In this document: positions 15,167 through 23,009 of the stretch, in pieces | How the letters are laid out: each line of letters opens with the position of its first letter | How positions within the stretch are numbered: the stretch's first letter is position 1 | Assembly (NCBI GenBank): GCA_964614945.1 | Contig: CAZTNW010000002.1 | Location: forward strand, 62,001-126,000 | Source: CAZTNW01 sp964614945 | Lineage (GTDB): Bacteria; Caldisericota; JANLFM01 | Direction: 5' to 3' | Length of the DNA: 64,000 nucleotides | Made by a program: the position numbers and the translations under genes | Notes under the pieces: model-generated | The model's database searches: none | Seen by the model: the letters and a program-made list of their open reading frames with translations, nothing else | What the model was told of the DNA's origin: nothing

Positions 15167-16495
15167 TTGCCAAGTAAAGAAGAAATAATCGCTACTTTGA
15201 AAAAGGAAAAAGCCCGTTTTGTCAGCCTCCAGTTCACCGATCTTCTGGGCATTATCAAAAACGTCACGCTGCCTGTAAGTCAATTTATCGAGGACTGCCT
15301 GGAGTTCGGAACCTGGTTTGACGGCTCCTCGATTGAGGGATTCGCCCGCATTGCGGAAAGTGATATGTTCCTGGTTCCCGACCTGCAGACTCTGGCCATC
15401 ATTCCGTGGGATCGCGGCAATTTCACCACCACAGCGCGCTTTATCTGCGACGTGCATACTCCTCAAGGGGAACCCTTTCCCGGGGATCCCCGCTTTATCC
15501 TGAGGAGGGCACTAAAGGAAGCAGAGGAAATGGGATTGATCTACCAAACAGGGCCGGAATTGGAATTCTTCCTCTTCAAGTCCAATGGGGGAGACTCCTT
15601 CCCTGCAGAACCGCACGACCGGGCGGGATATTTCGACGTCTCCACCGACATGGCCACGCATATTCGGAGACAGATCGTGAATGCTCTGGCTTCCTTCGGC
15701 ATCCAGGTGGAGGCCCACCACCATGAAGTAGCCATCGGGCAGCACGAAATCGACTTTCACTACGCGGATGCCATGCAGACGGCGGATAATGTGATCTCCC
15801 TTCGCCTGACAGTAAAGGCTGTCGCCCAGCACAACGGTCTCTACGCGACCTTCATGCCCAAGCCGGTTTACGGCATCAATGGCTCGGGAATGCATGTTCA
15901 TCAGAGCTTGGTTGACGCCTCCGGCAATAACCTTTTTGTCGACGACAGGGATCCCTACGGACTCTCCGAACTGGCGAAAGCTTTTATCGCCGGGCAACTC
16001 CACCATGCCCAAGGCATGTGTGCCGTCCTCGCTCCTTTAGTGAATTCCTATAAACGCCTGGTCCAGGGATACGAGGCCCCTGTCTATATCTCCTGGGGAT
16101 GCCGGAACCGTTCCGCTCTCATCCGTGTACCACGGCGTAATCCGCGCCGCACTGAGGCAACGAGGTTGGAACTGCGCTGCCCGGATCCATCCTGCAACCC
16201 CTACCTGGCTTTCGCGGTAATGTTGGCTTGCGGCCTCGATGGCATCAAGAGAAATCTGCCTCTGCCTCAACCTGCAGAAGAAGACCTTTATAACACAGTC
16301 AAGGACCCTCTTCTTCCTCACCTGCCAGGATCTTTGCGCGAAGCGCTCGAGGCTCTAGAAAAAGATCAGGTGGTGCAGGATGCCCTGGGGGAACACACCT
16401 ACCATCGTTTCTTTGAGGCGAAGACGCAGGAATGGCAGGAATACAGAAGACAGGTAACCCGCTGGGAACTCGATCGTTATCTGCCCGTCTTCTGA
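15167..16495 (+). CDS. glnA: Glutamine synthetase type I
   Basis: 442 residues. Makes glutamine from glutamate, ammonia and ATP as a dodecamer. The beta-grasp N-domain carries the latch loop GTWFDGSSIEGFARI (about 48-62). The catalytic domain has GPELEFFLF, HHEVAIGQHEIDFHYADA, NGSGMHVHQSL and NPRRTEATRLELRCPDPSCNPYLAFA. No adenylylation-site insertion (the NLYDLP tyrosine loop) is seen and the length fits the GSI-alpha, feedback-inhibited type. Start is a TTG at 15167 behind GAGGGGTACAAGG. No glnR gene is adjacent. Confidence 0.95.
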   Translation: MPSKEEIIATLKKEKARFVSLQFTDLLGIIKNVTLPVSQFIEDCLEFGTWFDGSSIEGFARIAESDMFLVPDLQTLAIIPWDRGNFTTTARFICDVHTPQGEPFPGDPRFILRRALKEAEEMGLIYQTGPELEFFLFKSNGGDSFPAEPHDRAGYFDVSTDMATHIRRQIVNALASFGIQVEAHHHEVAIGQHEIDFHYADAMQTADNVISLRLTVKAVAQHNGLYATFMPKPVYGINGSGMHVHQSLVDASGNNLFVDDRDPYGLSELAKAFIAGQLHHAQGMCAVLAPLVNSYKRLVQGYEAPVYISWGCRNRSALIRVPRRNPRRTEATRLELRCPDPSCNPYLAFAVMLACGLDGIKRNLPLPQPAEEDLYNTVKDPLLPHLPGSLREALEALEKDQVVQDALGEHTYHRFFEAKTQEWQEYRRQVTRWELDRYLPVF

Positions 16496-16590
16496 GTAAG
16501 TAACGCCTACTTCGATTGAGCAGTAACCTCTACTCCGTTAGGGACGCGCTTTTCTTTCGCCTCAGGGGATAAAGAGAAAGCTCCCAGAGC

Positions 16591-18873
16591 TCAGAATTTT
16601 GTCGCGCTTTCCTCCCTGCGTTTACGGAAGCCGCCGCGCTTTGAGTAAATGATGGAGGCAAAAATCACCAGCGCTCCCAGCACGATCGTCACGATTACCC
16701 CGGGATCGGAATTCTTGTACTGGATGAGAACCGGGGCCGCAAGGAGGGAGACCAGGTTGATCACCTTGATCATTGGGTTGAGCGCAGGTCCGGCAGTATC
16801 CTTGAGAGGGTCGCCGACGGTATCCCCTACCACTGAGGCTTTGTGGGGTTCGGAACCCTTACCTCCATAGAGACCATCCTCGATGGATTTCTTCGCATTG
16901 TCCCAGGCTCCTCCGGAATTTGCCATGAAGACGGCCAGAAGCTGTCCGGAGAGTATCACACCGGCCAGAAATCCGCCCAGGGCTTCGACCTCAAGCAGCA
17001 TGCCAATGACCAGGGGGGCAAGTACAGCAATTAGGGCCAGAGCGACCAGTTCCTTCTGCGCGGCGATGGTACAGATGTTAACAGCGCGGCCATAATCAGG
17101 ACGAACTTTGCCCTCCATCAGGCCGGGGATACGGAATTGCCTTCTCACTTCATCCACAATCAGGCAGGCCGCCCGCGCAACAGAGTTGATCGTCAAGGAG
17201 GAGAAAAGCCAAGGAATCGAGCCGCCAATTAACATACCGATAAAGACCCTCGGATCAGATATGCGGATTCCAGTGTTGAGCAAGCGCAGGCTTTCCGCCA
17301 ATCCCATCTGAGCCTGGACTTTTGTGATATCAGCCAGAAAAGAGCCGAAAAGGGAAACCGCGGCAATCACGGCCGAGCCTATGGCCACCCCTTTCGTGAT
17401 CGCTTTCGTCGTATTGCCCACGGCATCCATGTCGGCCAATATCTGGCGCGCCTCTGGCTCCATCCTGGTCATCTCTCCGATGCCGTTAGCGTTGTCTACG
17501 ATCGGACCATAGGAATCCATGGCCACATTATTTCCGGTCAGGGTGAGCATCCCGATACCGGTCATGGCCACCCCGTACAACACGAAGATCACGGGCTGCC
17601 CCCAGTAAATGATCACCGCGGCGAGGATGGTAAGGGCAATCACCACAATCTGCCAGACGGAGGCCTCGAAACCAACCGCCAATCCTCGCAAAATCAGCGT
17701 GGCTGATCCTGTCCGGGAGGCTGAGGCGATATCCTTGACCGGCTTGTGATGGGTGTCGGTGAAATACTTCGTTATCTCATCAATCACAATGGCCAGCACG
17801 ATGCCCACCCCGACGGAGAGAAACGCCCTCCACTCGTGCATATAGAAAACGGCTAGGATAAGGAAAGAAACGATGGATATCCCGGCAGAGGTATAAAAGC
17901 CACGGTTAATCGAAGCCATGGCATTTCCGCGTTTTTCCTCTCTCCGCCCCCTCACGAGGTAAGTGCCGATGATAGAGGACAGGACTCCAATCCCGCGCAC
18001 GAGCAGGGGGAAGACAATCCATTTCAATTCCTGGGTAATGGAGACGAGGGCAAGCCCAAGGATCAATCCGGAGACGATCGTGACCTCATAGGACTCGAAG
18101 ATGTCTGCGGCCATTCCGGCGCAATCACCTACGTTGTCCCCAACCAGGTCTGCTACCACTGCAGCATTGCGCGGGTCATCCTCAGGCACACCTGCTTCAA
18201 CCTTCCCTACAAGGTCAGCCCCGACATCGGCCGCTTTGGTGTAAATCCCTCCACCCACACGCATGAATAGAGCGAGGAGTGTCCCGCCGAACCCGAAACC
18301 CAATAGGGCGTCGGGGGCGGCGATGCCAAAGATAATGAAGATGACCGTCCCTCCCAGCAGGCCGAGCCCGTCCGTAAGCATCCCGGTAATAGTGCCGGAG
18401 CGGTAAGCGATCTTGAGCGCTTCGGAAAAACTCCTGCGCGAGGCCGCCGCTACACGTACGCTCCCCTGCACAGCCATCCGCATCCCGAACTGGCCAACGA
18501 TGAGAGAGAAAAGAGCTCCCATAACGAAAGCTAAGGCCCTCCCCACTCCCACGATTAATCGTACCTGATCAGGGGTGAAAGAGACAAACCGCTCGAGTGC
18601 CTCTTCGGTGGGGGGAACAACGTAGACGGAGAAAAAGAGCACCACCGTTAGAACGATTATCAGAGGAAGTATGGTCTTGAGCTGCCTGCTTAAATAGGCA
18701 TCAGCCCCCAGGCGGATGGCATCCCAGACCTCCTGCATTTTGGAGGTCCCTTTTTCCTTCCGCAAGATCTGCCTCCGAAGGAATAGGGCATAAGCCAACC
18801 CAAGAAAGGCGATAAAGAGAACGCTCCAGATGGCCACAATCTCAAAAGGGCTGGCATGAGTCAAACCTGCCAT
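16591..18873 (-). CDS. hppA: K+-independent membrane-bound proton pyrophosphatase
   Basis: 760-residue polytopic protein (about 16 membrane helices) that couples pyrophosphate hydrolysis to ion pumping. The active-site region DDPRNAAVVADLVGDNVGDCAG and the second acidic patch NNVAMDSYGPIVDNANG are intact, as is the C-terminal KASVVGDTVGDPLKDTAGPALN. The class-deciding motif reads GNTTKAITKG: lysine at that position marks K+-independent, H+-pumping enzymes (K+-dependent ones read GNTTAA). A frame is open to 19098, but the ATG at 18873 follows AAAGGATG and begins the first membrane segment. Monocistronic, divergent from the IscS-like operon. It recovers energy from biosynthetic pyrophosphate. 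Confidence 0.95.
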   Translation of the reverse strand: MAGLTHASPFEIVAIWSVLFIAFLGLAYALFLRRQILRKEKGTSKMQEVWDAIRLGADAYLSRQLKTILPLIIVLTVVLFFSVYVVPPTEEALERFVSFTPDQVRLIVGVGRALAFVMGALFSLIVGQFGMRMAVQGSVRVAAASRRSFSEALKIAYRSGTITGMLTDGLGLLGGTVIFIIFGIAAPDALLGFGFGGTLLALFMRVGGGIYTKAADVGADLVGKVEAGVPEDDPRNAAVVADLVGDNVGDCAGMAADIFESYEVTIVSGLILGLALVSITQELKWIVFPLLVRGIGVLSSIIGTYLVRGRREEKRGNAMASINRGFYTSAGISIVSFLILAVFYMHEWRAFLSVGVGIVLAIVIDEITKYFTDTHHKPVKDIASASRTGSATLILRGLAVGFEASVWQIVVIALTILAAVIIYWGQPVIFVLYGVAMTGIGMLTLTGNNVAMDSYGPIVDNANGIGEMTRMEPEARQILADMDAVGNTTKAITKGVAIGSAVIAAVSLFGSFLADITKVQAQMGLAESLRLLNTGIRISDPRVFIGMLIGGSIPWLFSSLTINSVARAACLIVDEVRRQFRIPGLMEGKVRPDYGRAVNICTIAAQKELVALALIAVLAPLVIGMLLEVEALGGFLAGVILSGQLLAVFMANSGGAWDNAKKSIEDGLYGGKGSEPHKASVVGDTVGDPLKDTAGPALNPMIKVINLVSLLAAPVLIQYKNSDPGVIVTIVLGALVIFASIIYSKRGGFRKRREESATKF

Positions 18874-19060
18874 AATGATTTCATCCTTTCTTCCGAGTCT
18901 CGCACACAGAAGGTCAAGGGACATTCTACAAAAATTTGCCCCAGGAGTAAATGAAACCAGCTGGCGCACCAATTTGAGGAAAGGGTGGGATAGGAAGGGA
19001 TTGAATATCGGGGGCTTTTTTTTGTTATGTTCTATGTAATACTGAGAGAGGCGGGAACAA

Positions 19061-20224
19061 ATGAGACCATACATATATCTTGATAATTCGGCCTCCACAC
19101 GTCTCGATGAGAGGGTGCTGGAAGCGATGAAGCCCTTCTTTTTCGAGAATTACGCAGTGGCGACATCGGAGTTCGCCTACTCACTGGGGGTCGAGGCGAA
19201 AGAAGCGCTGGAGGGAGCAAGGGAGAGGATTTCCCGACTGCTGGGGGCATCTCCGGGAGAATTCCTCTTCACCTCTGATCCTACGGAAGCGAACAATCTC
19301 GCCATCCAGGGAGTGGCCACTGCACTGGCGGAGCAAGGAAGAATGCACTTCATCACCTCCAAGATCGAGGACTTCTCCGTACTCAACACCTTCCGAGCTT
19401 TAGAAAAAAGAGGGGCTTCCGTAACCTACCTTGCTGTGGACGAGAGAGGATTTGTGGACCTCGATTTGCTCCGCAGGTCCCTGCGGAAGGATACAGCGCT
19501 CATCTCCATCCAGCACGCGAACCAGGAAATCGGCACAGTGCAGGACCTGGCGAAGATCGCGCGCCTGGCGAAGGAGCATGGTCTGATTTTTCACTCAGAC
19601 TGCGCCCACACCTTCATGCGGGCCCCTCTTGATGTGAGCGCGATCCCGGCCGACCTGTTGACAGTCTCCGCTCATACTCTGCACGGCCCCAGGGGAATCG
19701 CCGGCTTATATGTCCGTAAAGGCACCCCCATTCGCAAGATCCTCGAGGGGGGGTTTCAGGAGAATAACCTCAGACCCGGGATGGAAAATATACCCGGTGT
19801 GATGGGCTTCGCCCGAGCCCTGGAGTTGATCACCCCGGAGGAAAATGAGAGGCTCAGAGAGATGCGCGATCGTCTGATCGAAGGACTCCTGTCCTCTGTC
19901 CCGGACAGCATCCTCAACGGGGATCGGTGGAAGCGGATTCCGCAAAACGCAAATATCACCTTCCGCTTCGTGGAGGGAGAGTCTCTCACCCTGCATCTGG
20001 ACTTCAGGGGCATCGCCGTAAACACCGGCTCCGCCTGCTTCAGCAAGTCTCTGGAGGCAAGTCACGTGATCCTCGGGATCGGCGGTGACCACGAGAGGGC
20101 TCATGGTTCACTGCGTTACACCCTCTCACGCTTCAATACGATGGAGGAAATGGAGACGGTCATTCAGACCACAGCGGAAATCGTCTCCCGCTTGCGCAAG
20201 ATCAGTCCCTTAGGAAAGGAGTGA
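19061..20224 (+). CDS. IscS/NifS-like protein lacking the PLP lysine
   Basis: 387 residues, full-length class V aminotransferase fold aligned to IscS without gaps at key sites. Kept: LDNSAST start, Thr75, Asp180, Ser203, His205, and the mobile cysteine loop GSACFSKSLEASH with Cys326. Lost: the Schiff-base lysine (IscS Lys206) is Thr206 in SAHTLHGPRG; the catalytic His104 is Asp104 (TSKIED); Gln183 is His; Asn155 is Gln. With no lysine it cannot form the internal aldimine and should not desulfurate cysteine in the normal way. Archaeoglobus fulgidus IscS is a known lysine-less relative, whose cysteine loop completes the cluster on IscU. First gene of an operon with an IscU fusion, TusA-like and DsrE-like genes; GAGAGGCGGG precedes the ATG. 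Confidence 0.9.
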   Translation: MRPYIYLDNSASTRLDERVLEAMKPFFFENYAVATSEFAYSLGVEAKEALEGARERISRLLGASPGEFLFTSDPTEANNLAIQGVATALAEQGRMHFITSKIEDFSVLNTFRALEKRGASVTYLAVDERGFVDLDLLRRSLRKDTALISIQHANQEIGTVQDLAKIARLAKEHGLIFHSDCAHTFMRAPLDVSAIPADLLTVSAHTLHGPRGIAGLYVRKGTPIRKILEGGFQENNLRPGMENIPGVMGFARALELITPEENERLREMRDRLIEGLLSSVPDSILNGDRWKRIPQNANITFRFVEGESLTLHLDFRGIAVNTGSACFSKSLEASHVILGIGGDHERAHGSLRYTLSRFNTMEEMETVIQTTAEIVSRLRKISPLGKE

Positions 20225-20230
20225 GGATCA

Positions 20231-20872
20231 ATGCCTTTTCCCTACAGCGAAAAGGTCTTAGAGCATTTCAAGAATCCGCGTAATGTGGGCAAGATGGAAA
20301 ATCCTGATGGGAAGGCTATAGAGGGTAGTCCGGCCTGCGGTGACATGGTGGCCGTATATATAAAAGTGGAACCCGAGACCAAGACCATCAGCGACATTAA
20401 GTTCGAGTCATACGGCTGTGCTTCCAATATCGCCACCGGTTCTATCATCACCGAATTGGCCAAAGGGAAGACGCTGGAGGAGGCCAAGAAGATCACCTGG
20501 ATGCAGGCCTCGGAAGCGCTGGGCGGCCTCCCTCCGCTCAAGGTCCACTGTTCGGTTCTGGCCGTGGAAGGTCTGCGGGAAGCTATCCGCGATTACGAGG
20601 AAAAGCACGGCCTCGCCATCTTAAAGGAGCCCACCTCCAAGGAGGTGGTGATTTCCCGGCTGCGCCACGTGATGAATCCCTTGACAGGGCTGGATCTGAT
20701 CCGAACGAAGATTGTGAAAGATGTGACGGTTGAAGCCGGGATCGTAACTGTATCCATCGACCTTGCCGAGGACCATCCGTTTGCTAATTCCATTCGCGAG
20801 GATATAAAGGAACGGATCGGCAGGCTCCAGGACATCAGGGAGGTCAGGGTGCTCTTTCAGGGAGGAAAATGA
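20231..20872 (+). CDS. IscU-type Fe-S scaffold fused to a MIP18/DUF59-like domain
   Basis: 213 residues. Residues 1 to about 128 are a complete IscU: PYSEKVLEHFKNPRNVG, Cys36 and Asp38 (PACGD), Cys63 (YGCAS), the chaperone-binding LPPLK (100-104), His106 and Cys107 (VHCS). From about 138 on comes a second domain, VVISRLRHVMNPLTGLDLIRTKIVKDVTVEAGIVTVSI..., which resembles the DUF59/MIP18 fold used in Fe-S targeting proteins and at the N-terminus of Mrp/ApbC; its usual TxxxCP cysteine is missing (DHPFANS). The first domain assembles the cluster; the second may bind a carrier. It follows the IscS-like gene by 6 bases behind AAAGGAGTGAGG, so the two are coupled. Confidence 0.9.
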   Translation: MPFPYSEKVLEHFKNPRNVGKMENPDGKAIEGSPACGDMVAVYIKVEPETKTISDIKFESYGCASNIATGSIITELAKGKTLEEAKKITWMQASEALGGLPPLKVHCSVLAVEGLREAIRDYEEKHGLAILKEPTSKEVVISRLRHVMNPLTGLDLIRTKIVKDVTVEAGIVTVSIDLAEDHPFANSIREDIKERIGRLQDIREVRVLFQGGK

Positions 20873-20873
20873 A

Positions 20874-21095
20874 ATGGCCGATTGGAAAATTGACGTAACC
20901 GGAGAGACCTGCCCCGTCCCTCTTGTGGAGGTGCGCAAGGCCATCCGCAAGGCCAGGGAGGGCGATGTAGTGGAGGTAACGGGAACCCATCCGGCCTCGA
21001 AGAAGGAGATCCCGATGGCGGCGGAGGCGATGGACTTGAAGGTACTGGAGATCAAAGAGGCAGGGGAAAAATGGACAATTCGCATCCAGAAGTAA
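20874..21095 (+). CDS. TusA/SirA-family sulfur carrier
   Basis: 73 residues with the TusA signature: DVTGETCPVPLVEVRKAI, where Cys13 in the CPxP motif carries persulfide. The end WTIRIQK is the usual last strand. TusA-type proteins shuttle sulfur from desulfurases or rhodaneses to acceptors. Starts one base after the IscU-fusion stop behind GGAGG, and overlaps the next gene by 25 bases. Its place beside a lysine-less IscS suggests the sulfur enters by another route. Confidence 0.9.
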   Translation: MADWKIDVTGETCPVPLVEVRKAIRKAREGDVVEVTGTHPASKKEIPMAAEAMDLKVLEIKEAGEKWTIRIQK

Positions 21096-21517
21096 CCGCT
21101 TCAAAGAGGACCACCATCATAGTACACAGCTATTCTCTCGACCACCTGATGAGCGCCTTGATCATAGGAACGGGCTCCCTCTCCATGGGCATGGGGTGCT
21201 CCCTCTTCTTCACCTTCTGGGGGCTGAATGCCTTGAGGAAGGAGGGCTTAGAAAAAGCGCCCCTCTCGAAGATGAATATGCTGGGATTGGGACGCTGGAT
21301 GATGAAAAAGAGGATGGGAGCACGGAATGTAGCAACGCTCAGAAGATTGATGGCGGATTTCAAGGAGCTGGGGGGAAAGATCATCGCCTGCGAGATGACG
21401 ATGGAGATCATGGGGGTAAAGAAGGAAGACCTTGAGCAGGGCCTGATCGACGACTACGGTGCCGTTGGAACTTACCTCAAAGACGCCAGGGACTCGACCA
21501 TCAATCTGATTGTTTAG
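21071..21517 (+). CDS. DsrE/DsrF/DrsH-like sulfur-relay protein
   Basis: 148-residue DsrE-like protein. TTIIVHSYSLDHLMSALIIGTGSLSMGMGCSLFFTFWGLNAL is the typical glycine-rich first half, and KIIACEMTMEIMG holds Cys107, the position that carries persulfide in this family; Cys43 is a second candidate. DsrE-type proteins often pair with TusA in sulfur relay. The ATG at 21071 lies inside the end of the TusA gene behind CAGGGG, so translation is probably coupled. Last gene of the operon. Confidence 0.85.
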   Translation: MDNSHPEVTASKRTTIIVHSYSLDHLMSALIIGTGSLSMGMGCSLFFTFWGLNALRKEGLEKAPLSKMNMLGLGRWMMKKRMGARNVATLRRLMADFKELGGKIIACEMTMEIMGVKKEDLEQGLIDDYGAVGTYLKDARDSTINLIV

Positions 21518-21674
21518 AATCCTCCGCTGCCCCTTTTGCTACCCTCTGTAAAAGCATCCCGAGGACAAGAGGAGGCTTGGGAAAAGGGTCGAGAATTTCG
21601 CGTTTTCTATTGGATCGGCTGAATTTAAACAAAAATCTGAGAGATAGATCACCCATCTGGCCCGGGACTCAGCT

Positions 21675-21703
21675 TTGACCGATTCTGCAATCTGAGATAC
21701 CAT
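21675..21703 (+). promoter_or_regulatory. Putative sigma-A promoter of the GT21-like gene
   Basis: TTGACC, a 17-base spacer and TACCAT. It lies 25 bases before the start codon at 21729 in a 211-base gap with no other recognisable content. Confidence 0.45.
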
Positions 21704-21728
21704 TTTAACCAGCCATGGAAGAGGGTAA

Positions 21729-22892
21729 ATGGTTTTATTATCCTGGTCCTTTTTAATTCTGATCGCCGTGAGCTGGGCTTACTGGCTGGTCGTCCTCGGT
21801 ACCGCTCTCCATTTCTTCAGTCAGAAGCGCCGTATCGATCCGTCTTTTCTCCCTCCTGTCTCCATTTTGAAACCGGTAAAGGGGATGGAGCGCGGAGCCT
21901 ACGAAAACTTCGCCTCCTTCCTCGAGCAGGATTATCCGGACTACGAGGTGCTCTTCGGCGTCGAAGATCCCAATGATCCGGCCGTGCTTGTAATCAGGCA
22001 GATCCAGAGGGATTTCCCCTCCGCCAGGGTGGGACTCTACGTTACTCCTCCCCTGGGGGCAAATCGAAAAGTGGCCATCCTGCAGCATTTGCAGGAGAAA
22101 GCATCCAACGAGATCCTTGTCCTGAGCGATTCAGATATCCGGGTGCGCCGGGATTTCCTCAGCAATATCGTCGCCCCTCTGGCCGACGGTAAGACGGGGT
22201 TGGTCAGCAGCTTCTATCGCAGTGAGCAGGCCCTCAGTTCAGCGGCAAGGGTGGAATCGCTCCTGATCTCGACTCTGATGCTACCCTCGGGGATTCTCGG
22301 TTCGTACCTGATAGGCCTCCGCTATGCTTTCGGCGCCGCTATCGCCTTGAGACGGAGGGCCTTAGAGGACATGGGGGGATTCCTTGTGATCAAGGACCAC
22401 CTGGCGGACGATCATCAGTTGGGTGCACTGATCGGTCGCGCAGGATGGGGAGTAGTGCTGTCGAATCATGTGGTCTCCAACATGATGAACCACATCAGCT
22501 GGCGAGGCTTCTGGGATAGACAATTGCGCTGGATGAGGGTAGCTCGCGTCTGCCGGAGAAAAGAGTATCCCGGCATGCTCCTGATCTTCACCTTCCCTCT
22601 GTCATTGGCCTTCGTTTTCCTCTCCCTCTTCTCTCCGCTCTCCGTCTGGCTTTTTATCGGCTCGCTGGCCCTGCGCTTCTCTTTTGCCTTCTGCTTCGCC
22701 GTCTACCTGGATCATCGGCAGATGAGACGCTGGCTCCACCTTTTGCCCCTTGCTGATTTTTTTTACTTCATCCTCTGGGTTAAAGCCATGTTCACATCTC
22801 AGGTCGCCTGGCGCCAGCATGAGTTCCTACTGCTTGCGGACGGCAGAATGAAACCCACCGGCCTCCAATCCAACGGAAAGGAAGAGGATTAG
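21729..22892 (+). CDS. Membrane glycosyltransferase, ceramide-glucosyltransferase/HpnI-like (GT21)
   Basis: 387 residues. An N-terminal membrane anchor (about 2-24), a GT-A domain with VSILKPVKGMERGAYENFASFLEQDYP, the metal-binding DSD of VLSDSDIRV, DHLADDHQLG, and the acceptor motif RQLRWMR (the Q/R-x-x-R-W motif of processive-type GT2/GT21 enzymes), then several C-terminal membrane segments. Relatives transfer sugar to lipids (ceramide, or diacylglycerol/hopanoid partners). The acceptor here cannot be read from sequence. Monocistronic-looking, with its own promoter. Confidence 0.85.
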   Translation: MVLLSWSFLILIAVSWAYWLVVLGTALHFFSQKRRIDPSFLPPVSILKPVKGMERGAYENFASFLEQDYPDYEVLFGVEDPNDPAVLVIRQIQRDFPSARVGLYVTPPLGANRKVAILQHLQEKASNEILVLSDSDIRVRRDFLSNIVAPLADGKTGLVSSFYRSEQALSSAARVESLLISTLMLPSGILGSYLIGLRYAFGAAIALRRRALEDMGGFLVIKDHLADDHQLGALIGRAGWGVVLSNHVVSNMMNHISWRGFWDRQLRWMRVARVCRRKEYPGMLLIFTFPLSLAFVFLSLFSPLSVWLFIGSLALRFSFAFCFAVYLDHRQMRRWLHLLPLADFFYFILWVKAMFTSQVAWRQHEFLLLADGRMKPTGLQSNGKEED

Positions 22893-23009
22893 TTCTGTCC
22901 GGCCATACTGGCGCGAGAAAATTTGTTCAGTCTTTTAGGTGAGTGTGCGGCTGCTTCTCTTCCCAAGAAAGTGGCCAAGTCATATTGCGGTTGAAGAAAG
23001 GAAATTGAA

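Noticed and set aside
16496..16590. Terminator between glutamine synthetase and pyrophosphatase genes
   Set aside because: Only a 5-bp stem (AGCTC/GAGCT) and no clear T tract.
18874..19098. N-terminal extension of the membrane pyrophosphatase to 19098
   Set aside because: It reads across the IscS-like gene start on the other strand; the ATG at 18873 has a good ribosome site.
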